A stretch of DNA of 64,000 bases from Cladopsammia gracilis (GCA_022457155.1 JAJGOT010000237.1:701501-765500); one strand, 5' to 3'. Shown: positions 1-26,323, counted from the first letter of the stretch. A program made the numbers and translations. The notes: generated by a model from the letters alone, not told the origin.

Positions 1-149
1 ATGATCTGGATCCGGATCACTGATCCAAGATCACTCGGATCATACTGCATCAAAGCAGCTGATGAATCCTTGTCCAGAGTGGATTCATCGGTTCTTTTGA
101 TGCTTCATGATCCGAGTGATCTTGGATCAGTGATCCGGATCCAGATCAT
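1..149. mobile_element. Foldback/MITE element, left edge cut by window
   Basis: Positions 1-43 and 107-149 are perfect inverted repeats of 43 bp rich in GATCC motifs. The 63-bp centre is itself partly self-complementary (GATGAATCC against GGATTCATC). The left terminus is probably cut, because the right arm runs on into CCCAAAGG. There is no credible coding content; an open frame across it is a by-product of the palindrome. Confidence 0.8.
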
Positions 150-415
150 CCCAAAGGATTGTTATGGACGTCGGATTCTAAACACATTAATGATAAATTG
201 TTGGACGTAAAGTGGAGGAAAGTAGTTATTAGTTAAAATAGAATTTAGTTCTAGTGAAAGCTTTCGTGATGAACACTTTCTTATCATTATGCATTGTCGG
301 TCTGAGTGTTCTACTGTGTTACTACGATACTAAAACTGACACGAACTTGATGTTCATCAAAACATATTGGTTGTTTACACATCGGCCATGTTGGGGGTCA
401 CAACAATGAAAATTG

Positions 416-598
416 CGGTCAGTGTAAAACGCAGACTGCAGACCGGGGGTAAAATGCAGACTGAGGGTAAAATAAAATATTAATAACCCTAACCCTAACC
501 CTAGCCCTAACCCTAACCCTAACCCTAGTCTGCAGTCTGCATTTTACCCTCAGTCTGCATTTTACCCCCGGTCTGCAGTCTGCGTTTTACACTGACCG
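416..598. mobile_element. Foldback element with telomeric-repeat core
   Basis: Positions 416-473 and 541-598 are perfect inverted repeats of 58 bp containing repeated TGCAGACT words. Between them lies a short CCCTAA array (485-528) and one more copy of the TGCAGACT word. The arms are not telomeric, so this is an interstitial mobile or foldback structure and not a chromosome end. The class is unknown. Confidence 0.8.
485..528. repeat. Interstitial telomere-like (CCCTAA)n array
   Basis: About seven hexamers of CCCTAA, with two CCCTAG variants. The TTAGGG motif is the telomere repeat of most metazoans, including cnidarians. Here it is only 44 bp long and lies at the centre of a foldback element. 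Confidence 0.9.
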
Positions 599-3160
599 AA
601 TGAAATTGTCCTCCTTTGGGAATGAAACTCTTGTTTTATGCAAATAATTTGTATTGTTTTTTACCCGCCAACATGGCCGACATGCAAATCACCAATAGTT
701 GAGCTTAAATGATTTAAATTGTTTTTCGTGACAAAATTTTATCTCAAATCCTATAACTTAAAGAAAGATTGCATGATAAAATTCGAAAAATTGAAGAGTC
801 AAAGAAGATCTGATTGATCTGTGAAAAGTGTATTTTCGTCGTTAGGCAACTGGACTGCCATATCTAAGAATTTAAAACGGCCAAGGCAAAACATTATCAG
901 CATTCATGACAATTCTACTCGCCTGTTATGGCAATAATATCAACAACTCGGAAAAATAGGAGGCTTATTGAGAAGGTGGTCACATATGACAGAGGTTTCA
1001 CTTGTTTTAATTTCCTTTTGTGTAGCTTAACCGGATCCGAAAAAAAGTGAGAATCGGTCAAGATTATCGGTCTATCTGTTATCACTTATCGCGGAAGAGT
1101 TAGACATAGAAGGTAAGCTTTTCAGAATATAAAATAATGAATGATTTTATGTTTTATGGTCATGAACGCTGAATGAAGATCTGATTAATCTGTCAAAACT
1201 GGGAATTTTTCTTCATTTCGTAACTAGCATGCCATGCCATATCTACGAGTGCATTACCAATTGGCAAACTTCATCTGCTCATCAGGTTTGAAGATAAGAC
1301 TAATGACAAAAAACTATAAAATCACAAAAGTGTACTGACCTCTTTACTATTTGTGCTCTCTTCTATTTGTATGTGTATTGCGGCGAAAAGGGAAAAGAGC
1401 ACTGCTCGTCGAATTAATAAATTGATGACGAACTATAGAATGAGAAGCATAAAAATGGACGAGTAACGAGCATTCAAAGAAGTAATAAAATCTAAAACAC
1501 GTTGTCTAGTTAAAAAAAAAACTGATGACAGAAAAGCGAGAATATGGAAATATAAAATATGTGAAAAAATAAACAATACAATTTTAAAATAAATATACAA
1601 TAAAACAACAAAGAAACTTGAAAAAAAAAATGATCTCCCTCTTCTCTCCCTTTTCTGTGATTTTCGGGCAGATCGGGGTCATAAAAACCCTTGTTTGGCC
1701 ATTGTAGTTGCAGTGAAATTGCTGTAATTTTCATCGGCCATGTTTACAAAAATTCAGCTAATAGAAATGACAAAAACTGAAAAAAAAAAAACGAGGGTCT
1801 CCCAGGGGGGACATGTTCCCTTGTTCCCATCAAAAATTGGCTTGTGTTCCCTTGTTCCCATCATTTTTCCTCACTTGTTCCCTACCTTACCAATCTGATC
1901 GACCCTTGCCCCCCCCCAATTCCGCCCCCCCCCCCCCCCCGAAAAAAAAAAATTACGCGTAACCACGCGAAAAGTCCGCGCGCTGCTGCACCGATCCCTT
2001 GTTGTGTTTCTTGACCATGGTCATCCACGCACATTAAGAAAATGGTCGGTAGTGGCCGGGCCGGCCGATTGGTTCAATTCATTTTCCAGAGTATGACAAT
2101 TGCACGCACGAGCCTTTGTTCCCTCGCCTCGCCTCCCGCAATTTTTTCGCTCGCTTTTCATCGCGCCTTCCCCAACTATTCGCGCTTTCCCCACTATCTG
2201 TACGCCTGGAACAGGCTATTTTTCTAAACGTTCATTTCGCACGCCAGAATCGCAGCATTGCACGCGGTAGCTGCTGAAAACTGAGATGCATGAAGCTTTT
2301 GAAGAATACTTGTAGTTACCTGTTTTTAAGCAAAACTGCAATGAGAAGGCGAGATTAGCATCTCTTACTTACATAATGATGCAAACTGATAGGAGTGATA
2401 GCCTGTTAACAAAATCGTTCAAGATTCAAGAGGTAAACAGGGGTTTCATTAAGATTTTGAACAGGAGGGCAATGAGTTTGAGGTGGCCCACGATTGGAAG
2501 GGCCGAAGGGGACCTTCCTCTCTAGGGGGGTCCGGGAAAAATTTAGTCTCCCGGAGATGCATTTTCCTGCATTTTGAGGCACGAACTTAAGCATCTTACT
2601 GTTGCTTGAAACACTGTAATTTGTTTGTTTAATCAACTGAATACAGATATCTGTAGTCATGGACATCAAGCTATCAAGTTCATCTTAACGGAGTACAAAA
2701 ATATTGTTTAATCGATCATTCTGACCTTTTTCCGGCCACCATAACACATGCACATGGAACTTGTTTGCAACTCAGTAACATCATGCAGCGCAGAACATGA
2801 TGCAGAGCACTAAGATGCATTGTGGGGCGATTTCAGTTGTTTGTCACGTTTCTTCTGTACAGGCAGCAACGGGGGTAAATAAGGAAGAACTTCGTTGTAT
2901 TTAAGTTGAAATTAAAATATGCTTCATTTTTTAGAACACATCAAAAAGGTCAAGTTAGTAAATTATTTAACTTGTTGACGAAAAAAGAAGGTTTAGATGT
3001 TCAAAGCAGCCGGGCAAAATCGTGTTCACCTTTTTTTAATGCTTGCTTTGATTTTATAATATTGCTATTATTTTTAAGCGGCATCATCAACCATGCACGC
3101 GTGAGTTCTGGACTTCCGGTCGTATTGCACGCGGTGTAGGCGGCTAAAAATGGCTCTGCA
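599..3160. other. No gene recognised; low-complexity and dispersed repeats
   Basis: I see no convincing exon here. Open frames are short and unsupported. Positions about 1790-1880 hold repeated TTGTTCCC words that recur at 12030-12180, so both belong to one dispersed repeat family that starts with GGGTCTCCCAG. A poly-C/poly-A stretch lies at about 1905-1950. Confidence 0.5.
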
Positions 3161-3164
3161 CTGC

Positions 3165-3715
3165 CATTATAGGATGGTATGAATGTAAGGCAAGAAAATG
3201 ACATAAAATCCACATTGACATGTTTCAAAAGCGAGTTTAAAGTCGATGTTTACTAACGCCATTTATAAAGTAACTGTAGTGCATGTAAACTAGTCTTTTT
3301 TTCTTTAATTTTAGATTGAGTAATTATTTTTATTTAGTGTTCAGTTAGTTTTATTTTGTTTTATTAATTCGGTGTTATATTTTCAATGAGGTTTACTGTC
3401 TGGATTTCATTCATATTTCGTTGTGGCTAATTTTACTCGCAAGTAAAAAGTATAGAATTCAGTAGAAACAAAACCTTGGTTTAATTTTAAAGTCCTGGAT
3501 TAGTGTCAATCAGCTTTCAAAAGACCGAGCCATGTGAATTACATCTTGTAAGAAAAATGAGTAGAAGAAAACATGGTTACTTGAAACAAAGACCTGTAGA
3601 AAATATCATACTGTACATAGTAAACTCTAGGTCTCACTCGTGAGCTGAAATTTGAAAACCGAGAAGAGAGCAACAGCTGAATCCAAAATTTTCTTTTTCT
3701 ACTATTTATTTTCGC
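3165..3715 (+). repeat. Segmental duplication A, copy 1
   Basis: This stretch recurs in direct orientation at 5531-6024, from AGGATGGTATGAA through the GAGAAGAGAGCAACAGC segment. It differs by scattered substitutions and a few short indels. It has no coding content that I recognise. Confidence 0.8.
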
Positions 3716-4055
3716 ATTTGGTTTGACGTCTTTTTTTCTGTGAATACAGTTAACCCTCTTAAGGCAGACACCTCTCTAATGATGATCTATTTGTCAAAGA
3801 CAAAAGTTTTCCTTTCTAAATGAAGGAGAATTTAAGCAGTGTCGCATTTATAAACTAGCCTTATTTTGCGAGGCGCCATGCTAGTCCTGTAAACAACACA
3901 GCTGCGTGATATCCAGGTCCAATGAAAATAGAGGTTCCGAAGAGGTACATGCCTTCTGTATTTTTCCCTGTTATTTGGTAGCCGATTAACACTAATCCAG
4001 GATTAGAGTCAGTTTTGAATTTAGTTGAATAACTAATCGCCATCGATGGAAATTT
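3716..4055 (-). repeat. Segmental duplication B, copy 1
   Basis: Near-identical to 11527-11884, from TTTCGCATTTGGTTTGACG to the CCGTAG boundary. It carries the 3' part of the minus-strand reading frame that is longer at 11679-12029. It starts right after duplication A, so this locus is a junction of two separately copied segments. Confidence 0.8.
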
Positions 4056-4085
4056 TTCCGTAGTTTTTCTAAACTTCAGTTTCAA
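3861..4085 (-). pseudogene. Truncated copy of the minus-strand ORF at 11679-12029
   Basis: This 74-codon frame shares its last roughly 65 residues with the longer frame at 11679-12029 but has an unrelated N-terminus. The resemblance stops at the edge of the duplicated segment. It lacks the hydrophobic leader of the other copy, so it is most simply a decayed or partial copy. It could instead be a shared exon, because a TTTAG acceptor-like word precedes the homologous part. No family is recognised. Confidence 0.3.
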
Positions 4086-4739
4086 CTTTGACTTGTCTTG
4101 ACGTCTATAGCTAAAAATAAGCTTTTTAACCTGCGATGCCTCGTCCGTACATTGATGATCTTAGATGGCGGGCCACATGGATAACATAGGCACGCATTGC
4201 GTGCATGAGCTATTTTGAAAATTACCCAAATGATATGAAATGGTGAAAGCAACAAAACAGCGGAAGTAAACTCGCACAAATAACTGCTTGCAGATATACG
4301 TTTTTTAAATCCTCCGGCCCGCCCCCTACAATCCCAAAATACGGAGATCACGCGTGATTGGGTCCCGTTTCTCGAAAGTCTCGATAGCTATCTTATGTGC
4401 GCAATGTATTCATTAAAGATTAAAATTTTGTTGTTTTTGAAAGCGGAGCAATCAAATTCGGGTCTTTCTGCATGTACCGGTATCCATGGTCTTCTATTGT
4501 TTGTGAGGTATTGTATTTTTGGTCTTGTTTTGCATTTGTATTGTTGTCGTTCTTTGTTCCTTTTGTTTTACGTAATGTGTGCTCCGGTACATGCAGAATC
4601 TACCTAAAATTCTAACTCGACGAAACAAGTCGAGCTGGTTTGAGGACTAAGTGAATGATCCTGTATTAGATACTTTGAATGATGGACGAGAGCGCAATTG
4701 AGAGTTAATGACAGGGCAGTAATTATAAGTTGATTTGGT

Positions 4740-5040
4740 TGTAAATGTGCATGGTTCAACATCTTTCAGCATTTGTTCATCAACAAATGTTGAACGATGT
4801 TACAACTTGTTGAATGAGTAGAAAACACATTCAACATTTTAAGGCGATTGACTGACGATGTTCAACAAGTTGCAACTTGTCAGTTTAACAGAATAGAGCC
4901 TGTCATTATTTTTTTCACAACGTTCAACATATTGAATGGCCTATTTCGACATTCAACTCGGCATGATAATTAAACTATTCAACATTTGTTAAACAGCAGT
5001 CACAACACCTACGCGCTGATCAACAAATGTTCACGAACCC
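4740..5040. repeat. CAACATTTGTTGAA-rich dispersed repeat
   Basis: Many short direct and inverted copies of words such as GTTCAACA and CAACATTTGTTG lie in this stretch. It looks like a degenerate foldback/MITE. No open frame or splice signal of interest is visible. Confidence 0.5.
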
Positions 5041-5530
5041 GCGAGTATCATAGCTTAATAGTTGTTTTAAGGCTCAGCCTAAAACAATAATAATTTCCTC
5101 TTTCTACTCGCTCGCAGGGAGTCTAAAACAAAATAAGAGAAGGCTAATGAGGCCTGGTAGCAGTCATTTTCGAGAGCAAGAAAGGCAGGCGAGAGGAATA
5201 AGATTCTGTATATGTGACCCGTTTTAAGCATATAATTATTTTTTCCAAAATATTGAAATTGTTTACCAGTACCCTACGACGTATTCCAGGCCTTATTTAT
5301 TGCCTCGAAAAATGACTGCTACCCAAGCCAAAGTCGATGAAAATATTTTATTGAATCGCATTAAAATATTACAAAATGATATTGTATATTGCGAGAAACT
5401 GTTCAATTCAATTATGTTGTTTTTATCCTGCTTTTTTCTGAACAATAATGTTCTTGGCTCGGTATTTCGGAAACTAATCATAGCGCGTGTTCATCCGAGG
5501 TTTGCGTCTGTCTCTCTTTCTCAAAGTACT

Positions 5531-6024
5531 AATTATAGGATGGTATGAAAGTAAGGCAAGAAAATGACAGAAATCCACATTGACAGGTTTCAAAACCGAG
5601 TTTAAAGTCGATGTTTACTAACACCATTGATATAATAACTATATTGAGTAATTATTTTTATTTAGTGTTCAGTTAGTTTTATTTTGTTTAATTCGGTGTT
5701 ATATTTTCAATGAAGTTTTCTGTCTGGATTTCATTCATATTTCGTTGTGGCTAATTTCACTCGCAAGTAAAAAGTATAGAATTCAGTGGAAACAAAACCT
5801 TGGTTTAATTTTAAAGTCCTGGATTAGTGTCAATCAGTTTTCAAAAAACCGAGCCATGTGAATTACATCTTGTGAGAAAATAGGTAGAAGAAAATATGGT
5901 TGCTTGAAACAAAGACCTGTAGAAAATATCATACTGTACATAGTAAACTCTAGTTCTCACTCGTGAGATGAAATTTGAAAACCGAGAAGAGAGCAACAGC
6001 GGAATCGAAATTTTTCTTTTTCTA
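5531..6024 (+). repeat. Segmental duplication A, copy 2
   Basis: Second copy of the 3165-3715 segment, same orientation, about 2.4 kb downstream, with several small deletions relative to copy 1. It ends at the CTTTTTCTA word, where copy 1 runs into duplication B. Confidence 0.8.
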
Positions 6025-6469
6025 TAATATTAATTAACAAAAATTGTTTCCCCTTCGAAGCAAAAAAAAAAAAAAAAAACCTTCATCGATATACATTACT
6101 TGCAATCACTTTTATGCCACTAATGTGAAAATTCTTCCAACTCTTTTCCGCACATTTTATAATTATATCATTGTCAGAAAATGAAATTCTTCGTGTTCTG
6201 ATTTCATGCTGACAGCAGCTTTTTCTGTCTTTGATTCTTCCCAATGGATTGAACCCGGTTGAAAGGCTAGCGTATGTCGATCACTTTTCACTCATTTGAA
6301 ATCCAGCTAAACAACTTCATGATGACTTCATGACCAAGGAAACGCCCTAAAAATAGAAAAGATATAAAATCAGTAGACGGATGACGGATTTCATTAGACT
6401 CGACCTCCTGTTCTTCAAGCTCTTCAACTACCATTATCCGAGCCTCCTGATCATAACTAATAAGCATTT

Positions 6470-6716
6470 TCTTTTCCAAAGACCTTGTTGCTGAACAAAA
6501 GGAATGCTGCATGACACAGTATTGTCAGTATTGGTAATGCTATAATGTCCGCCCAAAAGTGAGAAACATAGTCCCATATTTTACGTATACCACTTTTCCA
6601 GGCATGCTTACATGAATTTGTGCTGTTTTCTTTAGCAAACAATCCATTTTCCCTCAGAATAAAGGTTATTTTCGTATTTTTGTAACGAATCTGGTTCAGT
6701 TTGAAGACGAACCTGA
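6470..6716 (-). CDS. Candidate exon with one membrane segment, unidentified
   Basis: On the minus strand a strong acceptor (poly-T then CAG, at about 6717-6735) precedes an open stretch of about 80 codons. It is basic and polar at first, then carries a hydrophobic run (about residues 52-70, reading DIIALPILTILCHAAF), and soon meets a stop. The acceptor and amino-acid composition suggest a terminal or internal exon of a membrane protein. No partner exon was found and no family is recognised, so it may be spurious. Confidence 0.25.
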
Positions 6717-6899
6717 AAAAAAAAATTGAAACCACCAGAGTAAGCAATAAATGATCAAACTCTAATGGCGGGAAAGTGGATATTGAAGTTCGCCTTACAA
6801 ATGTTATTGGCATGTATTGCCAGTGAGAACATTCATATAACCAATTCCCTCCCTCACATCTCCAATCCAACAGCCCCTTCCCAATCCCAGCCAGCCAGA

Positions 6900-9800
6900 C
6901 ACACAGACAGACACACCATTTGTTCCCCAGGTTTCCCCGGACTTCTTTGGATAGGCGTGTACTGAAGTTTGTTTGTTAAATTATTATTATTAGTGGTTCT
7001 CATCTAGCTCCGAGGAGATTTCCTATCTCCACAAAGAAGATTTAGGTTAACAGTTTAATTTAATTTGTCTTGAAAGTCACTTGCTGGTGATGATTGGCCT
7101 AGCTGTCATAAATACGTCATATAAACATACCGATTGAACTTGTCGTTATGACTGTAACCTGCCAAACGTGGTGAGAGAAGTTCCAACTCATTCCAACTCC
7201 AACTCAAAACATGTTCATCCACTGAATGTTTCTCTTTCCAGCTGCTGATAAATATTGTTGTAATCTGCAAACTTAAAACGCAATCAGTCAGTACAAATTA
7301 TGAAAAGGTAGCAGTTCTCCTAATGTAACTCGTGATAATTTTTCATCTCCAGCTCTTGTCCGTGATGCCCACAATAAACAAAAATAATTGCAACTCCTGC
7401 AATTGGCCTAGTTCCGTAGGCAATTAGTGGTAGAGCTCTTTCAATTACGGCATAGGCTCGAATTCCTTAAAACTGAGCGCTTTACTGATAACTGATAACT
7501 GTTTCCACGAAAGTTTCCACGATCATTTTAACTAACTCATTTATTCTTTCATCCGTAGTTCACATTTTAATGTAAAATTATTATATTATTATTACAGAGC
7601 AATAAGAAATTTCAATTTAATATTTGCATTTTTGATTCAAAAAATTAAAACGAAATTGTATAACCCTCACTTCAGTACGCACTGTCCCCTAGCGGTACGG
7701 CAGCCATGATAGAGCTCGCCAGTGACCCGTAAAAAGCCTGGAGTGCCTTCATAACAGCACGGTATACTATCGGTTGGCTCTGGGTTGAGCTACCCTCCAT
7801 TCAACTGTGCCGATTAACGTCGGCGACCTGCCAGAAGATGTCCCCGTTTTCATCCTGGGTTCGGATGGATGATAGTTTGGTGCAGAAGCCACAAATGTTG
7901 CTCTGAAAACTTGTAAAACACAGCAAGTCACTACTGGATTATAATGATCGCATGTCAATTTTTCAAAAGTAAATATGGAAAAGTCATGATCTTCTCAGTG
8001 TCGTGATTGTTTGTGATGTTCTACAAAAGACAATTTAATAATACCAGAGAAATCAGTTGCTTGAACTCAGTTTAGTTTGCAACATATGGCAAACTTTACG
8101 GGTTCGAATCCCGTGCAAGGCAAAATTTAATATTCTGTGTTTTATTTTACAACTTCCTGTACCATCGATATTTCCAGGATCGCCTTTTCATTCATTCATC
8201 CATTTGTTCATGTAATTTATAAATATGACTTTTTCAAGCTAAGTTACTACACTATTATTATTAAACTCAACAACAAGTCTTTCTCTGAAAATGCAATCTG
8301 ATTTCCAACTTTTATATTTTGGAATTTTCGGCGATACAGAAAATTGAAACAAAATTGTGACCCCCGCTTGAATACTGACCGTCCGTTCGGCGGTAGTACT
8401 TGATTGCCGGTGCTCTATTATCCGGTGTGACCCGGATGAAACTACCTTACATCCTAGGCGATCACAGTACAGTATATTATCGGTTAGCTCTGGATTGAGC
8501 CGTCCAGTCAACTGCGTTGATCTGCGATAACTGTACCCGTGTGCAATGCCGCTAGAATGTCACCGGTTTCACCTTGCGGGGCAGGGACGTCGTAGAGCAC
8601 TCCAAGCTGTACTCCATACCTACGGGACGAGAAAGTGAGACAAGCACCAAGTGGAACGCACGAAACCCTTCACCTAGCTTTGGGTCACCACATTTGCAGC
8701 TATTGGCCATCTTTCCGTTATTAATTTTGTTTTATCGATAGTTGCGTGCTCGATTTCTTTAGTTACTATAGCAGTTGAATCCAACGGCAGAACAGACGTA
8801 GGTAGCTAAGGTCGCCACCTGTCAATATGACCCGAGTTTGAATCCCCGGTGGTAACGGATTTAATGAATGACTTTTGTGTTAATTTAAATTACATGATAT
8901 GAATAGAATTATATCTTGCCTTGCAAATCGCGCTGGACGAACGTTGGACGTATAGTATCTTGAATCCTGACCTTTAACTCGGCATCCTGTAAAGGATTGA
9001 AATTCAGTTATTTCCGCCACTTAAGGTTATTTTCTAACCTTTTGTCTTAATTTTCTAATTCGATTTTTATGTTCAATCGAAAGAAGAAAAAAGTGCTTTT
9101 AAGTTTCTCTTGTAATGTCACTACATTTGATATATGGGTTTCTCAAACCTCCCAAATAAATTTCGGCCCCTAAAGCTATTATAAACTCAGTCTGCTTGAA
9201 ACCATTAAAACTATCTGTACAAAACTTGACACTTCGTGTCAAAAAGGTTTTCAGGACGTTTAAGAAAGGCACGCCTGTATGAGATGTTCTATCCTGGACG
9301 ATATAAAGAGGTTTGCTAAGCTTAGACCTAAGTAGATATCCCCAGTCATAGGGTGGCCGAGCGATAAACGAGACAGGGGACACGCGCGAAACAATTGCCT
9401 CGCGCGTGTTTATGATATTTCTGTTTTTGCTTGACTATGCCTGATGAACAAATGAAACAGATCCTGAGTGCAAGGTAACTGGCAAGATTGATGTCTATTT
9501 GTATGTGGAGTGTATTAAAATATCAGAGTTTTACGTACCTCTTACTTTGTGTTTGGAACATAAAACCATTTGTTTTTTTGCATCTTCCAGACTAGTCACT
9601 GAGTACTGGATTTGCGATGTGTGTGTTATACCTAGTACAAAAAGGGAAAGACAATTAATCAAACTGATTTAAAAGAGACCTTCAGTCTGAATTTCAAAAT
9701 AAGCTTAGTGGAGCGTGGCAAGTTTAGTTATTTCTTTCACCGAGGTTTTTACTAAATATTGTTTTCCGCAATAATCTCTGAGTTCGCGCCACACTATTGA

Positions 9801-11500
9801 CGAATTCCTCTAATGCAGGAGAAAGAGAAAATTTGTCATAAGTACTTACATTGCAAATGTCCTGCTTTTTCCGTCAGACTTAGACTGATACTGATTCTTC
9901 GTTCCTTAGCAATTCTCAGTTTGTTATCTGCAAAACTGGGACCAGAAAAGGGAAATTAACGTAATAATAACGAACCCGTTATTGCCAATTCATTAATAAT
10001 TATATTTATACCAAGAAACTACAATGATGTTCTTATTGACCAAGGTAAACGATTCACTGAAGACAGTCAGTTCTAAATCTCATTAATAATAATAATTCAG
10101 GAAATCACTACCGTGAAGGTTATAATTTTCATAGGTTTTGGCGATTTTATTCCTTCGTTTTCTCCACATTTGATGATCAGTTTGAGAAGCTATATCAAAC
10201 ACTCAAAATAATGTTTTATCAGATATCCAAACACCTCGAAGTGTGATATAAAAACTCGGCTGCGCCTCGTTTTTCAACCCCCTTTTTGGTGTTTGGATAT
10301 CCTGAATTAACACTCTCCTTGTGTTTGATATGAGGGAGCACGTTTTAACGCAGCTTCATTATCAAAAGTACTTCCACTGCTGTAAAAGTGCCCGGTCTAA
10401 ATGACAGATAGATTCGATCAGCAAATTAAAACTATACAAATGAAAAGGTAATCATCGGAAATATATAACAACATTTCACAACTCAGTTTAGCTTAGTCAT
10501 CATCATTAAATTCGACTTTTCAATAATTTCTAAATAGAGTAGCAATTCTTCACAACTTTCCTACCACTTGACTTTGTTTGTAGTTACAGATTATCAACTG
10601 AGGAGAGCAAATATGAAATAAAAATAAAACACGTCTCAACGCAGCTTCGTTATCAAAAGTACTTTTACTTCTATAAAAGTGCCTCGCGTAATGAACGACA
10701 GATAAGTTTTACTTGAATGTCGGTAAAGAGAAATAAATTTGGTCTTGATTCATACTCAAAATGTCGTAAATTATAACGGTTTATTTTTGCCCTAGCCTGC
10801 ACAATAGGCGCTTCTATAGTGCGCCAGCGCGATGGAGAGAAGAAAAATGCCTCAGTGTTCTCCAAGCTACTTTACCTCGGGATATCGATGGTTCTACTTA
10901 TTAAATTAGATATTACTTACCTCATACACCGTATTTATCACAAGCAGTCCTAAATGGAGAATAACCTTAAGAATTGTGGGTCTCAACGAAAGTAATTATG
11001 AACGGAACCATTTTCCTTGTTAGAGAGAGGCTGACATGATGAGGTCCATTCGCAGTGTAGTATCGATTGTACAATTCTTGCATTTAATCGTCATTGTATG
11101 CATGACATATTTCTTTCTTCCCACTTGCCTTAAAATCTAGCTGGCGAACTTTGCTTTGGTAGTCTAAATTCAAGCGATCAATGACGAGTTTCGACAGAGC
11201 AGCAAACTTCTAAAAGATCGTTAAGAAAATTCAAATATCGTCTTGGTAAGATTTGCGCATGGGTGAATGAAAAGTTTAATCATTTCATTAATTCACTGCG
11301 GCGAAACTCATGAATAACAATCATATTCAGTAAAAATATTCACATTGAAGTGCGTTTTAATATTTTCACTTATTATAATAAATAATGTAAGACAATGCGA
11401 ACGCCGGAACGTGCGAGAAAAAAAGTTGAAAACAAAACCTAAAACAAGTTATGTTCCATAACGTGTGGAAAAATTGAAACTTTTGAACGTTTTTTTAAAA
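6900..11500. other. No confident gene; diverged dispersed repeats
   Basis: Two related segments of about 250 bp lie at about 7650-7900 and 8340-8590. Each is preceded by an AATTGAAAC-like stretch and shares the TATCGGTT-GCTCTGG block. Position 8101 has a tRNA B-box-like GGTTCGAATCC, probably a SINE remnant. The block CGCAGCTTCRTTATCAAAAG occurs at about 10350 and again at about 10637. A foldback around 10205-10305 repeats the GATATCCAAACAC word in inverted orientation. No gene is seen. Confidence 0.45.
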
Positions 11501-11526
11501 TTTGCTATATTTGTTTTTTTTTTTTA

Positions 11527-11884
11527 TTTTCGCATTTGGTTTGACGTCTTTTTTTCTGTGAATACAGTTAACCCTCTTAAGGCAGATAGCACTCTAATGA
11601 TGATCTATTTGTCCAAGACAAAAGTTTTCCTTTCTAAATGAAGAAGAATTTAAGCAGTGTCGCATTTATAAACTAGCCTTATTTTGCGAGGCGCCATGCT
11701 AGTACTGTAAACAACACAGCTGCGTGATATCCAGGTCCAATGAAAATAGAGGTTCCGAAGAGGTGCATGCCTTCTGTATTTTGCCCTGTTACTTGGTAGC
11801 CGATTAACACTAATCCAGGATTAGAGTCAGTTTTGAATTCAGTTGAATAACCAATCGCCATCGATGGAAATTTTTCCGTAGTTG
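11527..11884 (-). repeat. Segmental duplication B, copy 2
   Basis: Near-identical partner of 3716-4055. The similarity ends at AACTACGG on the minus strand, inside the open frame at 11679-12029. Only one of the two loci can therefore hold the original gene structure. Confidence 0.8.
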
Positions 11885-12029
11885 CACGCGCGAGATCTCG
11901 TCGAATTCTGCCATATTCTGCAGACTGTTGGTTGTATTCACAAATAGCAGATGACGCAAAATCGATTTTAAAAAGAGAGAATGTCGAAACAAAGGTCAGA
12001 AAAGTGATTTTTACGTCTTTTATTTCCAT
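11679..12029 (-). CDS. Hypothetical small protein with hydrophobic N-terminus
   Basis: This minus-strand frame of 116 codons has a short charged start, then a hydrophobic stretch (about residues 8-28) that could be a signal peptide or anchor. A polar segment follows, and a C-terminal half with many glycines and a repeated aliphatic/aromatic pattern ends in the motif GPGYHAAVLF. The family is not recognised. The last 65 residues are duplicated at 3861-4055. The start lies at the edge of a TTGTTCCC-type dispersed repeat, which weakens the case. It is divergent from the chitinase, whose first exon begins about 210 bp away. Confidence 0.3.
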   Translation of the reverse strand: MEIKDVKITFLTFVSTFSLFKIDFASSAICEYNQQSAEYGRIRRDLARATTEKFPSMAIGYSTEFKTDSNPGLVLIGYQVTGQNTEGMHLFGTSIFIGPGYHAAVLFTVLAWRLAK

Positions 12030-12190
12030 TTTTTGGCCAGATTCCCCTTCACAATGTTGACAATGTTTGTTCCCATGATCCGCAAAACCCTTTCAAGGTT
12101 CCCGTGTTCCCTATTTTTTTTTTCTCAGTTCCCCTTGAAATTGGCCATGTTCCCTTGTTCCCTGAAACCACTGGGAGACCCTCAAAAATA
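12030..12190. repeat. TTGTTCCC-type dispersed repeat
   Basis: Repeated CCCTTGTTCCC / GTTCCC words end in CTGGGAGACCCTC, the reverse complement of the terminal word GAGGGTCTCCCAG at about 1793-1805. It belongs to the same family as the element at about 1790-1880 and sits immediately upstream of the chitinase first exon. Confidence 0.6.
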
Positions 12191-12237
12191 TATGCGTAAA
12201 CATAATGGTTATTTTTTTATATCCATGGACAGCAATC

Positions 12238-26161
<13,924 letters not shown>

Positions 26162-26323
26162 TTCAGCATGAATGATATATCGTGTAACAATGTTAAATTT
26201 AGAGATTCCTCAAATAGTATACAGTTGGGAAATCAATACAATATTCAGCATATAAGACGTCTTTTTGTTGGTTTGGTTTTATTTTGTTGTTCTTCCTAAT
26301 TATCTGTACAAATACCTACGGGT

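Noticed and set aside
485..528. Chromosome end (true telomere)
   Set aside because: Only about seven hexamers, enclosed by non-telomeric inverted repeats, with ordinary sequence on both sides.
6765..6965. Plus-strand 66-codon frame with a possible signal peptide (about 6765-6845)
   Set aside because: It overlaps the acceptor side of the better-supported minus-strand exon candidate, ends in CAGACACACAGAC low-complexity sequence and has no partner exon.
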